NCBI GenBank assembly: GCA_947488615.1
Contig: CANKZU010000002.1
Coordinates: 310,001 to 374,000 of the forward strand
Source of the DNA: an uncultured Aurantimonas sp.
Lineage (GTDB): Bacteria; Pseudomonadota; Alphaproteobacteria; Rhizobiales; Rhizobiaceae
Direction: 5' to 3'
Length of the DNA: 64,000 nucleotides
The position numbers and the translations under genes are program-made. Shown piece by piece: positions 17,129 through 27,181 of the stretch. Below the pieces are notes generated by a model that did no database searches, was not told where the DNA came from, and was given only the letters and a program-made list of their open reading frames with translations. Numbering within the stretch: position 1 is the first letter of the stretch; the number at the start of each line of letters is the position of its first letter.

Positions 17129-18925
17129 TTAGAACGCGTCGGCCTCCAGCGCCATCATCGCCTCGGCCCCGGACGAAATACGGGCGAGATGGGCGGCGCT
17201 CTCCGGCATCAGGCGCTCCATGAAGAACCGGGCGGTGATGCGTTTCTTCTCCAGGAACCCCGTCTGACCGTCGGTGTCGGCGGCGATCTTCTCCTCGGCG
17301 ATCTTTGCCATGCGGCCCCACATATAGCCAAGCGCCACGAGGCCGAAGAGATGCATGTAGTCGGTCGAGGCCGCGCCCGCGTTGTCGGGCTTGGCCATGG
17401 CGTTCTGCATCAGCCACATGGTTGCCTGCTGCAGATCGTTGAGGCCCTTCTTCAGCGCCTTGGTGATCGGCGCCATGCGCTCGTCGCCGCGATTTTCCTC
17501 GCAGAACTGGCCGACTTCGGCGAAGAAGGCCTGCACCGCCCGGCCGCCATTCAGGCCGAGCTTGCGGCCGACGAGGTCGAGCGCCTGGATGCCGTTGGCA
17601 CCTTCGTAGATCTGGGCGATGCGGGCGTCGCGGACAAACTGCTCCATGCCCCATTCGCCGATATAGCCATGACCGCCATAGACCTGCTGGGCCATGACGG
17701 CGTTGTCGAAGCCCTTGTCGGTGAGGACGCCCTTGATCACCGGCGTCATCAGGCCCATCCAGTCGTCGGCCGCCTGGCGCTCGGCCGCGTCGGCGGAGCG
17801 ATGCGACAGGTCTCCCTTCAGCGCCGTCCACAGCACCAGCGCGCGGCCCGCCTCGTTGATCGCGCGGATGGTCATCAGCATGCGTCGGATGTCCGGATGG
17901 ACGATGATCGGATCGGCTTGTCTGTCGGGCGCCTTGACGCCGGACAGGGACCGACCCTGGGTGCGTTCGCGGGCATAGACGACGGCGTTCTGATAGGCGA
18001 CGTCGGACAGGGCCAGTCCCTGCACCCCGACGCCCAGACGCGCCTCGTTCATCATCGTGAACATCGCCCGAAGGCCCTTGTTTGCCTCGCCGATGAGATA
18101 ACCGGTCGCCGCGTCGTAGTTCATCACGCAGGTGGCGTTGCCGTGAATGCCCATCTTTTCCTCGATCGAGCCGCAGACGACGCCGTTGCGCGGACCCGGC
18201 TTTCCGTCCGCGTCAAGGACGAACTTCGGCACGATGAACAGCGAGATGCCTTTGACCCCTTCCGGCGCGCCCTCGATCCGGGCGAGAACGAGGTGGATGA
18301 TGTTGTCGGCGAGGTCATGCTCGCCGGCGGAAATGAAGATCTTCTGGCCGGTAATGGCATAGCTGCCATCGGCCTGCGGGGCTGCCTTGCTGCGCAGCAG
18401 GCCAAGGTCGGTGCCGCAATGGGGTTCGGTCAAATTCATGGTGCCGGTCCACGATCCCTCGATCATGTTCGGCAAGTAGGTCGATTTCTGTTCGTCGGTG
18501 CCGTGGGAGGAAATGGCCGCGATGGCGCCGGCGGTCAGGCCGGGATACATGGCGAAGGCCATGTTGGCGGCCGACATGTACTCACCAACGGCGGTGGCCA
18601 GCGTGTGCGGCAGGCCCTGGCCGCCATAGGCCGGGTCGAAGGCGAGGCTTCCCCAGCCGCCCTCGCGCCAGGTCTCATAGGCTTGCTTGAAGCCCGCCGG
18701 CGTCGTCACCGAACCGTCGTCGGAGCGGCGGCAACCCTCGCGGTCGCCCTGCTGATTGAGCGGTTGCAGCACTTTTCCGGCGATGCGCCCGGCTTCGCTG
18801 AGAATCGCCTCGACCATATCCGGCGAGGCGTCGGCGAAGCCCGGAAGATTGCTGTAGCGTTCGAAGCCGAGCAGGTCGTTCAAGACGAACAGCGTATCTT
18901 CGATGGGCGCCTGATAGGTCGGCAT
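17129..18925 (-). CDS. Acyl-CoA dehydrogenase (long form with C-terminal extension)
   Basis: The 598-residue flavoprotein introduces the first double bond of beta-oxidation. It has the extended N-terminus typical of the 590-600-residue group ([20 protein letters not shown]), the FAD/substrate segment [19 protein letters not shown], the [11 protein letters not shown] region, and [19 protein letters not shown] near the C-terminal domain. Its promoter region contains a LiuR/FadR-like operator at 18969-18984. It is the first gene of the operon with the RHH-like protein and thiolase. Confidence 0.93.
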   Translation of the reverse strand: MPTYQAPIEDTLFVLNDLLGFERYSNLPGFADASPDMVEAILSEAGRIAGKVLQPLNQQGDREGCRRSDDGSVTTPAGFKQAYETWREGGWGSLAFDPAYGGQGLPHTLATAVGEYMSAANMAFAMYPGLTAGAIAAISSHGTDEQKSTYLPNMIEGSWTGTMNLTEPHCGTDLGLLRSKAAPQADGSYAITGQKIFISAGEHDLADNIIHLVLARIEGAPEGVKGISLFIVPKFVLDADGKPGPRNGVVCGSIEEKMGIHGNATCVMNYDAATGYLIGEANKGLRAMFTMMNEARLGVGVQGLALSDVAYQNAVVYARERTQGRSLSGVKAPDRQADPIIVHPDIRRMLMTIRAINEAGRALVLWTALKGDLSHRSADAAERQAADDWMGLMTPVIKGVLTDKGFDNAVMAQQVYGGHGYIGEWGMEQFVRDARIAQIYEGANGIQALDLVGRKLGLNGGRAVQAFFAEVGQFCEENRGDERMAPITKALKKGLNDLQQATMWLMQNAMAKPDNAGAASTDYMHLFGLVALGYMWGRMAKIAEEKIAADTDGQTGFLEKKRITARFFMERLMPESAAHLARISSGAEAMMALEADAF

Positions 18926-18968
18926 GTCGCTTCTCCGTCGCGGTCGGTCGGAGACGGTATGAATATCT

Positions 18969-18984
18969 TTTACGTAAACGTCAA
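18969..18984 (-). promoter_or_regulatory. Candidate MerR-type (LiuR/FadR-like) operator for the fad operon
   Basis: TTTACGTAAACGTCAA is an imperfect inverted repeat (TTTACGT / ACGTCAA around AA), resembling reported sites of LiuR-type MerR regulators of fatty-acid and branched-chain catabolism. On the minus strand its TTGACG could be the -35 of the acyl-CoA dehydrogenase gene, whose ATG is 44 bp downstream. The MerR gene at 19166-19636 is the natural candidate regulator. Confidence 0.6.
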
Positions 18985-19165
18985 CAACGGCGCGGGCGTG
19001 CTCACGCCGGGCGCGCTGGCCGGCTCGCCTGTCAAAACACAGCGTGTTGAGATTATAAGCGCGCGCCGCAACCCGGCAGCGCGAGTTTGTCGCCTTGTGC
19101 GCCGCCGATCACGATCGGCTCACCTAGCTTCACGACTTGCTGCGGGCCGAGGCCGCGCGGGTGAG

Positions 19166-19636
19166 TCAGCCGTCCAATTCGCCCAGTTTTTGGCGCAAAT
19201 GGTCGATCGATACGGTCATTGCGTGGATCGATTCCTCGATTTCCTGCCGCTGTTCGTAGAGGATCTGCTGCTGCTCCTCGAAGCGCTCCAACGCGACCTC
19301 GATCTGCTTCCGCTTGCCGTTGGGCTGGTGGTAGATTTCGATGAGCTGCTTCGCCTCGGTGAGCGAGAAACCCAATGTCTTGGCCAGCAGGATGAGCCGA
19401 AGCCGGGTCCGGTCCTGGCGGCTGTAAAGGCGCGTGGTGCCACGGCGTTCCGGCGACAGCAGGCCGCGATCCTCGTAGAATCGCAGTGTCCGCAAGGTGA
19501 CGCCGAATTCCTTCGACAGATCGCCGATCTTGAACACGGACTTTGGCGAGGCCGCCTCTTGGCTTCGGCCGAGTAGAAAATCGATATCGACGGACGACCC
19601 TTCCTCCGCCGTTTCGACTGGCTTCAAGTTTGGCAT
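19166..19636 (-). CDS. MerR-family transcriptional regulator (likely of beta-oxidation)
   Basis: The roughly 156-residue regulator has an N-terminal tail, then the MerR winged helix (FKIGDLSKEFGVTLRTLRFYEDRGLLSPER) and DRTRLRLILLAKTLGFSLTEAKQLI, ending in a dimerising coiled coil. There is no metal-binding Cys cluster, unlike metal-responsive MerR proteins, which fits the acyl-CoA-sensing LiuR/FadR branch. It sits directly upstream of the fad operon on the same strand. ATG 19636 (MPNLKPVETA) is chosen; the frame is open further upstream to 19741. Confidence 0.85.
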   Translation of the reverse strand: MPNLKPVETAEEGSSVDIDFLLGRSQEAASPKSVFKIGDLSKEFGVTLRTLRFYEDRGLLSPERRGTTRLYSRQDRTRLRLILLAKTLGFSLTEAKQLIEIYHQPNGKRKQIEVALERFEEQQQILYEQRQEIEESIHAMTVSIDHLRQKLGELDG

Positions 19637-19828
19637 GAGCAGATTTCCGTATTCGCGCAAATTTCCAAAACGCGCTTGGCAAAGACGGAGCGCGCTCAAA
19701 TCGGGTCGCCGGACCCGAACCCGACCCGAATATCGCTTCAAATGAGGCTGTTACAAGACGCAGCGTCAATTCCCGGTCCAGTTTCGGGCCGGGTTATGCG
19801 GTTAAACCCTAACGAGATCGTAACCGCG

Positions 19829-19843
19829 TTAACCGATCATTTA
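19829..19843 (+). promoter_or_regulatory. CtrA-like half-conserved box upstream of the podJ-like gene
   Basis: TTAA-N7-TTTA differs by one base from the CtrA consensus TTAA-N7-TTAA and lies 94 bp before the podJ-like ATG. The 300 bp from 19637 to 19936 hold no gene and show no other clear signal. Cell-cycle control is plausible for a polarity protein, but one degenerate box is weak evidence. Confidence 0.35.
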
Positions 19844-19936
19844 CCATGTTCGGGCGAGTTTTCCAGACTTACAGCGCGAGCACGTGCCGAAGAGACAGAG
19901 CCGATCACGGGGCTCCAGCCGACCGGGAAAGCTGAG

Positions 19937-22900
19937 ATGGCCGATCACACACGACAGGGAAACGGTCGAAAGCCGGAGGATGCCTCCTCGCTCGATGCGC
20001 TCAGCCGTACCCTCGAGGAACTCGAGCAACGGCTGTCGCGCGTTACCGCTGCCAAGCAGGAGCGCGAGCGGCCGGGTGGCAAGACGCCGACGCCTGGCCC
20101 GGCAGAGGCCGGCGGCCTCCCGAAAGCCGCCCGTCCGACCTTTTCGGACGCGGTGTCCCAGATCGTGATGCGGCAGAAGATGCTGGAGCGCGAGCCGAGC
20201 GAGGCCGAAGCCGCACCGCGGCCGCAACGCGCTTCGACCGGTGGGCTCGACGTATCTGCGGGCGACGATGCAGGGTCAGCGGCGATGGCGGACCTCGCCC
20301 AACAGCTTGAGCGGCTACGCGCGGAACTCCGCGACGACATGACGCAGAGTTTGCAGCCGCGTTTCGACGACATGCGCGCGGCCTTTGACGATCTGCGCAA
20401 GATGATCGCCGAACACGCCAGCGCCGACCGGATCGATGCCGAGATATCCAAGGTCGACAACGGGCTGACCCGAATGGTCGACAGCGGCGTGGATCGCGAA
20501 TCGGTCCGCTCGCTGCGCGATGAGCTCGAAGCGATCCGCGGTCTGGTCAGTGAGACGGCGCGCGAGGAGAGCGTCCAGTCCGTTAGTCGCCGATGGGATA
20601 TGTTCGAGACCAAGCTTGCCGGACAATCGGAAGATGAAAGCACGGCCAGACACGAATTGAAGGACGAGTTGGAGCGTTTGCGCACATCCCTCGGCACGCT
20701 GGCGAGCGAGGAGCAAGTCAAGGCGGTCGAGCGCCGCTGGGACGAATTCGAGGACCGTTATCTCGCGGCGCCGGCGGCAGGCGAGGGGGCCGGTCTGTCG
20801 GATCTCTTGAAGACTGAGATGAACAATCTGCGCGAGAAGCTCGAGACGCTCGCCTCGGAAAAATCCATGCGCGCCGTAGAGGAACGCTGGGGCGCGCTCG
20901 AGGACCGGTTCGCCTCGCGCGAGATCGAAGGCAAGATCGAAGCGATGGGCGAGCGGATGGAGCAGCTCGAAACCGCTCTTGCCAAACTGCCGGAAACCCT
21001 CGCCATCGGGCCGCTGGAACAGCGGGTCCATACGCTGGCGGTCGGCATCGAGACCTTGGCCAAACGCCAGCAGGACGAGTCGGACCTCGATCACTTCGCC
21101 CTGCTCGATGAACGGCTCGACGAGATCTCGCGTGCGATCATGGCGGCCGCGAACCGGACGCCGACGATCGACATGAGTCCGGTGGAGCGCATCGAGGCAC
21201 GTCTTCAATCCCTTACCGCACGGGTCGACGAAATCGCCGAAGAGGACGATTCGGAGGTTCTGTCGGATCGCATCGGCGAACTCGCCGATCGGATCGAAGC
21301 GCTGTCCAACGACGACGCGGCACAGGAACTGGCCGAACGGATCGAGCGGTTCTCGCTGCATTTGGAAACTCTCGTCAGCGCGGGCGAGGGCGACCCCGTC
21401 AAGACTTTGGCGATGGAAACCCGCCTGCAGTCTCTCGCCGAGCGACTGGAAGAGGTGTCCGCCCCGCGGGTCGACGAGGAGATGGTCAAGGCCCTCGAAA
21501 CCCAGATCGCGCGGCTGTCGCAAAAGATCGGCGAGAACGGCGTGCCCGCGGCGATCGCCGATCCCGAACTGGACCAGCGCCTCGCCGCCATCGAGCGCCG
21601 GCTCGACGAACACCGCGAGGATATCATCGTCTCGGCGCGCGCCGCCGCCGACGAGGCGGTTCGTCAGATGGTCGAAAGCGGCGATCTTCGGCAGAGCGAG
21701 CATGTCGCCCGTCTTTCCGACGATTTGCGTGCGCTGGAAGCATTGTCGCGAGACAGTGGCGCGCAATCGGAAGATTTCTTCCGCACCGTGCATTCCACCT
21801 TGTTGAAGCTCGTCGAGCGTATCGATCAGATCGAGAGCGAGATCACCGGCAAAGGGCGGACCAGCCAGGACGAATCTGGGGCCCCAGCCAATCCGCCAGG
21901 CGCGCCAACCAGTGCGGCGGCGACTCCCATCGCGGCTAGCGAGGCTTCAGGCTTGCGCGGGGTTCTCGCGCGCACCCTGAAGGGGCGCAAGGCCACGGTC
22001 GCGGGCGGCACGGCCGCCCCGTCCACCCGGCGGGGGGACGATCCTGAACTGATGCTGTTCGACGCCGATGTCGAAACTCGCGAGCAGACGGCGTCCCAGA
22101 ACGCCTTGGAGGCGCCGTCCCTGGATGCCGCCGACATTTTCGATACGCCGGAAGCCAACCGACCGCTGGCGATCGGATCGGGCACGCCCGACATCACGGC
22201 GCTGCTTGAACGGGTTCGGGCGCAACAGGCGGGTCGTTCAAAGGACGGCGAGCAAGACGGCAAGGCCGACTTCATCGCCGCCGCTCGCCGCGCGGCTATG
22301 GCGGCGGCGGCCGAGGCCGAAAGCCTCGATGGCCAGGAGCCACGTCCCACGGCCGGTAAGGTGGGCCTCACCGACATGGTTTCGCGCCGCCGCAAGCCGA
22401 TCCTGTTGGCGATCGGCGCGGTGCTTCTGGCGCTTATGGCCTTGCCGCTTGGGCAGGCGCTGACGTCGCTACCGGCTTCCGATGGCGAATCCGAGCCGTC
22501 CATAATCGCGGCCAAGCCGTCCGCGCCGACCGCCAAGCCGGCGGCCTCCCTCGTCGCCACGAAGGATGTGTCGAGCGACGATGCGGGAACGAAGCAGGCC
22601 TCCGGGGCTGGGACGCCGTCGACGATGCCGAACGGACTTGTCCTGCCGGCCGCCACTTCGCCCGCCTCGCAGGGCAAGAAAAGAGAAACAGCCGGGCTGG
22701 CTGGGGCAGGCGAAGCGCGCGCGCCCGCCGGTGGTGATGTCACGCAGGCCTCACTGGTGAGCCGCTCCCTGGAGGCACAGGCCAGAGCGGTGCCGGCCGC
22801 GGCAGCCACATCGGCCGCGATCCCTTCCATGCCAGAAAACATTGGCAATGAGGCGCTAGCCGGCGCAGTCCGTGATGGCGACCCGAAAGCGTTGTTCGAG

Positions 22901-23689
22901 GTCGGGTTGCGCCTGATGGAGGGGCGCAAGGATGAACCGGACGCCAAAGCGGCGGCGAATTGGTTCATGCTGTCGGCCGAGCGCGACTTTGCGCCGGCGC
23001 AATACAGTCTCGGCACGCTCTTCGAGAAGGGCAACGGCGTCGCCCGCGATACCTCTTTGGCGCGCGACTGGTATGTGAAAGCGGCGGACCAGGGCAATGT
23101 GCGCGCCATGCACAACCTCGCGGTTCTCTACGCGACCGGAGTCGACGGCAAGTCCGACCCGAAACTGGCGGCACGCTGGTTCGAGAAGGCCGCCGAGTTC
23201 GGCATGACCGACAGCCAGTACAATCTCGGCATTCTCTACGCTCGCGGCGCTGGCGTTGAATCGGATTTGACCGAATCGTTCAAATGGTTCTCCGTCGTCG
23301 CGTCAGCGGGCGACGAAGACGCCGGGCGAAAGCGGGATGAAATCAAGAAATCCTTGACGCCGGAGCAGAGCGAACGGGCCGAAGCGAAGGTCGCGGCCTT
23401 CAAGCCGAAACCGCGCGACGAAGCGGTCAACACGGTCGAGATGCCGAAAGAGTGGACCGACAAGGACAACGACCCGATCCAAACGTCTTCGATCGACATG
23501 ACCCGCGCCATCCGCAACATTCAGGCCATCCTGATCAAGCTCGGTTATGAGCCGGGGGCTCCCGACGGAGTTGCCGGCGCGCAGACGACCGAGGCGATCA
23601 AGTCGTTCCAGAAGGAGGCCGGACTGCAGCCCAACGGTGACATCAACGAGGCTCTGATCCGCGCTCTTCTGGCCCGCAAGGACGGCTGA
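19937..23689 (+). CDS. podJ: PodJ-like polar localisation protein (coiled coil, TM, Sel1, peptidoglycan-binding)
   Basis: The roughly 1250-residue protein has a long cytoplasmic region of heptad-rich coiled coil (about 15-640) with repeated units such as AVERRWDEFEDR and AVEERWGALEDR, a Pro/Ala linker, one transmembrane helix (ILLAIGAVLLALMALPLGQAL, about 821-842), a periplasmic linker, about four Sel1 repeats (about 968-1130; ALFEVGLRLMEGRKDEPDAK, AQYSLGTLFEKGNGV) and a C-terminal peptidoglycan-binding domain (IQAILIKLGYEPGAPDG). This order matches PodJ, which recruits polarity and division factors to a pole. The frame is open from 19676, inside the MerR gene; ATG 19937 avoids overlap. The coiled coil may inflate similarity, so PodJ-like is the safe name. 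Confidence 0.8.
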   Translation: MADHTRQGNGRKPEDASSLDALSRTLEELEQRLSRVTAAKQERERPGGKTPTPGPAEAGGLPKAARPTFSDAVSQIVMRQKMLEREPSEAEAAPRPQRASTGGLDVSAGDDAGSAAMADLAQQLERLRAELRDDMTQSLQPRFDDMRAAFDDLRKMIAEHASADRIDAEISKVDNGLTRMVDSGVDRESVRSLRDELEAIRGLVSETAREESVQSVSRRWDMFETKLAGQSEDESTARHELKDELERLRTSLGTLASEEQVKAVERRWDEFEDRYLAAPAAGEGAGLSDLLKTEMNNLREKLETLASEKSMRAVEERWGALEDRFASREIEGKIEAMGERMEQLETALAKLPETLAIGPLEQRVHTLAVGIETLAKRQQDESDLDHFALLDERLDEISRAIMAAANRTPTIDMSPVERIEARLQSLTARVDEIAEEDDSEVLSDRIGELADRIEALSNDDAAQELAERIERFSLHLETLVSAGEGDPVKTLAMETRLQSLAERLEEVSAPRVDEEMVKALETQIARLSQKIGENGVPAAIADPELDQRLAAIERRLDEHREDIIVSARAAADEAVRQMVESGDLRQSEHVARLSDDLRALEALSRDSGAQSEDFFRTVHSTLLKLVERIDQIESEITGKGRTSQDESGAPANPPGAPTSAAATPIAASEASGLRGVLARTLKGRKATVAGGTAAPSTRRGDDPELMLFDADVETREQTASQNALEAPSLDAADIFDTPEANRPLAIGSGTPDITALLERVRAQQAGRSKDGEQDGKADFIAAARRAAMAAAAEAESLDGQEPRPTAGKVGLTDMVSRRRKPILLAIGAVLLALMALPLGQALTSLPASDGESEPSIIAAKPSAPTAKPAASLVATKDVSSDDAGTKQASGAGTPSTMPNGLVLPAATSPASQGKKRETAGLAGAGEARAPAGGDVTQASLVSRSLEAQARAVPAAAATSAAIPSMPENIGNEALAGAVRDGDPKALFEVGLRLMEGRKDEPDAKAAANWFMLSAERDFAPAQYSLGTLFEKGNGVARDTSLARDWYVKAADQGNVRAMHNLAVLYATGVDGKSDPKLAARWFEKAAEFGMTDSQYNLGILYARGAGVESDLTESFKWFSVVASAGDEDAGRKRDEIKKSLTPEQSERAEAKVAAFKPKPRDEAVNTVEMPKEWTDKDNDPIQTSSIDMTRAIRNIQAILIKLGYEPGAPDGVAGAQTTEAIKSFQKEAGLQPNGDINEALIRALLARKDG

Positions 23690-23817
23690 CGCTCGCAAGG
23701 TTGCGGGCCGCCCCGTTGACCTTGACGCGCATCGGCGTTTGACAGGGGCGAGGGTTCGGGCCAAGACGGTCGGGTCCCTCTGTCTTCTGGCTCCTTCGAG
23801 CAAAGAGCCGACCCGCC

Positions 23818-24747
23818 GTGAACCTTTACCTTCCGATCGCGGAAATTTCGGTCAACATCCTGGTCCTCATCGGGATGGGGGCGGCCGTCGGCTTTCTCTC
23901 CGGCATGTTCGGGGTCGGCGGCGGTTTTTTGATCACGCCGCTTCTGATTTTCTACAACGTGCCGCCCGCAGTCGCTGTGGCGACTGGCGCCAATCAGGTC
24001 ATCGCGTCGTCCTTTTCCGGCGCGCTCGCCCACTACAAGCGCGGGACGATCGATCTGAAGCTCGGTGGCATGCTTCTCGTCGGCGGCGCCCTCGGCTCGG
24101 TGGCCGGCGTGGCGTTGTTCACTCTGCTGCGCCGGATCGGACAGCTCGATCTGGTCGTCTCGCTTCTCTACGTCATCTTCCTCGGCGGCGTCGGCGGGCT
24201 CATGCTGGTTGAAAGCATCCAGTCGATGCGACGGGTATCCGGCGGCGGCAGTGGCGAATTGCGTCGCTCGGGCAAGCACAATTGGGTGCATGGGTTGCCG
24301 CTAAAGATGCGGTTCCAGCGCTCGAAGCTTTACGTCTCGGTGATCCCGGTACTGGGGCTGGGCTTCCTGATCGGTATCCTCGCCGCGGTCATGGGCGTTG
24401 GCGGCGGCTTCATCATGGTGCCGGCGCTGATCTATCTCTTGCGCGTCCCGACCAACGTCGTGATCGGAACGTCGCTGTTCCAGATCATTTTCACCGCCGC
24501 GGTCACCACGGTTCTCCAGGCAGCGACGAATTTCACAATCGACGTGGTCCTCGCCTTTCTCCTCATGCTCGGTGGCGTGGTTGGGGCACAATTTGGCGTC
24601 GCGGCGGGGCGGCGGCTTCGCGGCGACCAGTTGCGAGCCCTGCTCGCCCTGCTCGTGCTGGCCGTCGGTCTGCGCCTCGGCTTCGAACTGGTGATCACGC
24701 CGACCGAATCCTATTCGATCAGCTCGCCCACCGGAGAGGTGGGATGA
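23818..24747 (+). CDS. TauE/SafE family sulfite/sulfonate exporter
   Basis: The 309-residue membrane protein has two homologous halves, each starting with the family signature: GFLSGMFGVGGGFLITPLLIF (part) and GILAAVMGVGGGFIMVPALI. About eight helices are visible with a basic loop in the middle. Family members export small organosulfur anions. The GTG start at 23818 is the first in frame. It overlaps the TIGR02186 gene by four bases and forms a conserved alphaproteobacterial pair with it. Confidence 0.9.
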   Translation: MNLYLPIAEISVNILVLIGMGAAVGFLSGMFGVGGGFLITPLLIFYNVPPAVAVATGANQVIASSFSGALAHYKRGTIDLKLGGMLLVGGALGSVAGVALFTLLRRIGQLDLVVSLLYVIFLGGVGGLMLVESIQSMRRVSGGGSGELRRSGKHNWVHGLPLKMRFQRSKLYVSVIPVLGLGFLIGILAAVMGVGGGFIMVPALIYLLRVPTNVVIGTSLFQIIFTAAVTTVLQAATNFTIDVVLAFLLMLGGVVGAQFGVAAGRRLRGDQLRALLALLVLAVGLRLGFELVITPTESYSISSPTGEVG

Positions 24748-25637
24748 CCGGCGGCCGATGCGCCCGCACGCGCCGCCTCGGCCGCCCCTTGGGCAGGATT
24801 GCGGCCGCGCTGGCGGCGGTCGTCGCGCTGCTTGGCCCGGCTGGCGCGCAAGAGGTGGAAAGCTTCGAAATCGGTCTGTCGACCAACGAGATCGGCATCA
24901 CGTCGGATTTTACCGGTGCGCGGCTCGTGGTCTTCGGGGCGCTCGACAATGCGGATGCCCGTCTCTTACGGCAGCAACGCTACGATATCGTCGTCGCGCT
25001 CGTCGGTCCGCGCCGGCCGGTCGTCGTGCGCAAGAAGGAGCGTACTCTTGGAATATGGATCAACCGGGGGTCGGAAACCTTCAACGCCTCGCCGGAATCC
25101 TATGCGCTCGCATCGACCCGGCCGCTGTCCGATATCACGCGGGAGAGCCTGCGCGTCGCCCTTTCCTTGGGGATCGATGATTTGCGACTGAACATCCGCG
25201 ATTCCGAAACCGTGGGCGCGGCGATGGTCACCGAATCGGTCGGCCAGGCGATCATCGCCGAATCCGCCATCGACGGCGAGGGCGACCCTGTGGCCAACCG
25301 GGATCAATATGCGAACGCGCTGCGCCGGATCCGCATGGAGTCCGGCCTCTACAATCAGAGCTTCGGCAGCGTCGAATTCGTCAGTCCGACGCTGTTTCGC
25401 GCCGATCTACGACTCCCCGCCGATCTTCCGGTCGGGCGGCATACCGTGCGCGCCTATCTTTTCCGCAGCGGTGTGTTCATTCGCGGCGATTCGGAGGGGT
25501 TGGTCGTGGTCAAGACGGGTCTCGAGAGCCTGATCGACGATTTCGCCACCCGCTACGGCTTTCTCTACGGGCTGTTCGCGGTGGCGCTGGCGATCTTCAC
25601 CGGATGGTTCGGACGGATCGTCTTCAAACGCGATTAG
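24744..25637 (+). CDS. TIGR02186 family exported membrane protein
   Basis: The 297-residue protein has a basic N-terminus and signal peptide ending near LLGPAGAQ, a beta-rich periplasmic region (FEIGLSTNEIGITSDFTGARLVVFGA, in part; RRPVVVRKKERTLGIWIN), and a C-terminal helix (YGFLYGLFAVALAIFTGWFG) with a short positive tail. It matches the alphaproteobacterial TIGR02186 family, of unknown function and usually next to TauE. GGAGAGGTGGG precedes ATG 24744, which overlaps the TauE stop. It may be an accessory of the exporter. Confidence 0.88.
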   Translation: MTGGRCARTRRLGRPLGRIAAALAAVVALLGPAGAQEVESFEIGLSTNEIGITSDFTGARLVVFGALDNADARLLRQQRYDIVVALVGPRRPVVVRKKERTLGIWINRGSETFNASPESYALASTRPLSDITRESLRVALSLGIDDLRLNIRDSETVGAAMVTESVGQAIIAESAIDGEGDPVANRDQYANALRRIRMESGLYNQSFGSVEFVSPTLFRADLRLPADLPVGRHTVRAYLFRSGVFIRGDSEGLVVVKTGLESLIDDFATRYGFLYGLFAVALAIFTGWFGRIVFKRD

Positions 25638-25648
25638 GTTATCCATCA

Positions 25649-26167
25649 ATGACGAACGAAGACACTCGCCCAAGCGAACGTCCCGCGCCACAGGGCGGCA
25701 GCGGCGCTCCACCGCCCTCCGCGCCGACGGCGAAAGCCTCCCACAAGACGGCGTGGACGCTCGGCATCCTCGGACTGGTTCCCTTTGCACTGATGACGGT
25801 GATCTTCGCCTATGCCGGCCGGTCGTTCATCGCTTATCCGATGCTCGTCCTGGCGTTTTCCGGATATTCGGCGACGATTCTCGCCTTTCTCGGTGGCATC
25901 CGTTGGGGGATCGGGATGGTTTCGCGCGCGCATCGGCGCCGTGTGCTGACTCTCTCCGCACTGCCGTCGCTGGCTGGCTGGATCTTGCTGCTCGTGCCAA
26001 GCCCGTGGGTCTTTGCCGGTTTCGCGGCGGCGTTCGCCCTGCAAGGTGAGTGGGACATGCGCGCGACGCGTCGGCGTGAACTGCCCGACTGGTTCGGCCG
26101 ACTGCGGCTGGTACTCACGGGTGTCGTGGTTCTGTGCCAACTCGTCGCCTTCGCCGCGACTTATTGA
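25649..26167 (+). CDS. DUF3429 domain-containing membrane protein
   Basis: The 172-residue protein has a Pro/Ala-rich cytoplasmic N-terminus (about 1-30) and five hydrophobic helices, with the DUF3429 pattern YPMLVLAFSGYSATILAFLGGIRWG and GEWDMRATRRRELPDWF. No function is known. It starts 11 bases after the TIGR02186 stop and probably shares the transcript with TauE and TIGR02186. Confidence 0.85.
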   Translation: MTNEDTRPSERPAPQGGSGAPPPSAPTAKASHKTAWTLGILGLVPFALMTVIFAYAGRSFIAYPMLVLAFSGYSATILAFLGGIRWGIGMVSRAHRRRVLTLSALPSLAGWILLLVPSPWVFAGFAAAFALQGEWDMRATRRRELPDWFGRLRLVLTGVVVLCQLVAFAATY

Positions 26168-26183
26168 GGCGTATCCGGGCCTG

Positions 26184-26903
26184 CTATCCGTGACAGAGCG
26201 CGCGGAAGCCAATCGGGTAGATGCGCGCCAGTCCAATCACGTAAGCCTTGGCGAACTGAAGATCGAACAGGCCGTGAAAGGCGCGGTCGAGCACGTTGAG
26301 CCCGCCGGTGGTGACGCCGAAGGATGGCAGGATCATCCGGTTGCCGTCGCTGGCAAAGCACGCGCCGCGTGTCGAGCGCCCCGCGCCGGCGACACGGGCG
26401 ACCGGATGCAGATGCCCGGCGACCTCGCCGCTTCGATAGTCCCGGCTCGGCTCGTGCCGGAAGAGCCACGGCCCGACGGCGATCTCCGCCAGGGTTTCGC
26501 CGCCGATCCGCGCCGGTGGATCGGGGTCGTGATTGCCGGTGATCCAGATCCACTCGCGCCTGGCCATCAAGTGGGCGAGGGTCTCACGATAGGCCGCCGG
26601 CATGAAGGCCGCGCCGTGACGGTCATGAAAGGAATCGCCGAGGCAGATCACCCGCCGCGCGTCGTAGCGGGCGAGCGCCGCTCCGAGCAGCGCCAAAGTG
26701 GCGGCGGTGTCGTAGGGCGGCAGCAGACTGCCCCGCCGGGCAAATGCCGCGCCTTTTTCCAGATGCAGGTCCGAGACGATCAACAGGCGCTCCGACGGCG
26801 CGTAAAGAACGCCGGATGGGTCGCAGACGATCGCCGCGCCGGCAAGGGTCGTTTCCAGCCCCTCGCACTCGGTTTGCCGCATCCGCCGCGCCAGCGCATT
26901 CAT
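26184..26903 (-). CDS. pdeM: Ligase-associated DNA damage response endonuclease PdeM
   Basis: The 239-residue calcineurin-like phosphoesterase shows the metal motifs in order: SDLHLEKG, GDSFHDR, GNHD and the later HLHPVARV. PdeM belongs with an Lhr-type helicase, an MBL exonuclease and an ATP-dependent ligase in a repair set. Here the helicase and exonuclease are in the window but not adjacent. ATG 26903 fits the family start better than the longer open frame to 27131. Confidence 0.88.
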   Translation of the reverse strand: MNALARRMRQTECEGLETTLAGAAIVCDPSGVLYAPSERLLIVSDLHLEKGAAFARRGSLLPPYDTAATLALLGAALARYDARRVICLGDSFHDRHGAAFMPAAYRETLAHLMARREWIWITGNHDPDPPARIGGETLAEIAVGPWLFRHEPSRDYRSGEVAGHLHPVARVAGAGRSTRGACFASDGNRMILPSFGVTTGGLNVLDRAFHGLFDLQFAKAYVIGLARIYPIGFRALCHG

Positions 26904-27181
26904 TCGCAGAGTTCCGTCATCGTCCGGTGATTCGCGTTTCGTTCCTATCGAACCCTTCATTCTGGCAAAGGCAAGGCGACACGACGTCTCGCAACGGCAT
27001 GGGTTGATTTGAGCGCCGCGATCGGCGATGAGTGCGCCGCACATAAGGACCCGCTCCGCGCGGGTGGCTATGCCGGGCGCCGATCCCCCGGCCAATCCAG
27101 ACGCCATACTGACCGAACCGTTCCGCGGCACCGTCGCCCGGTCCGCTGCGGCGATTTGGCGTCCAGATCTCTTCGGAGCCG

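Noticed and set aside
17189..19576. Plus-strand frame of 795 codons
   Set aside because: Runs antisense through the acyl-CoA dehydrogenase and into the MerR gene; composition typical of a shadow frame.
20315..21793. Minus-strand frame of 492 codons
   Set aside because: Antisense to the coiled-coil region of the PodJ-like gene and without recognisable motifs.
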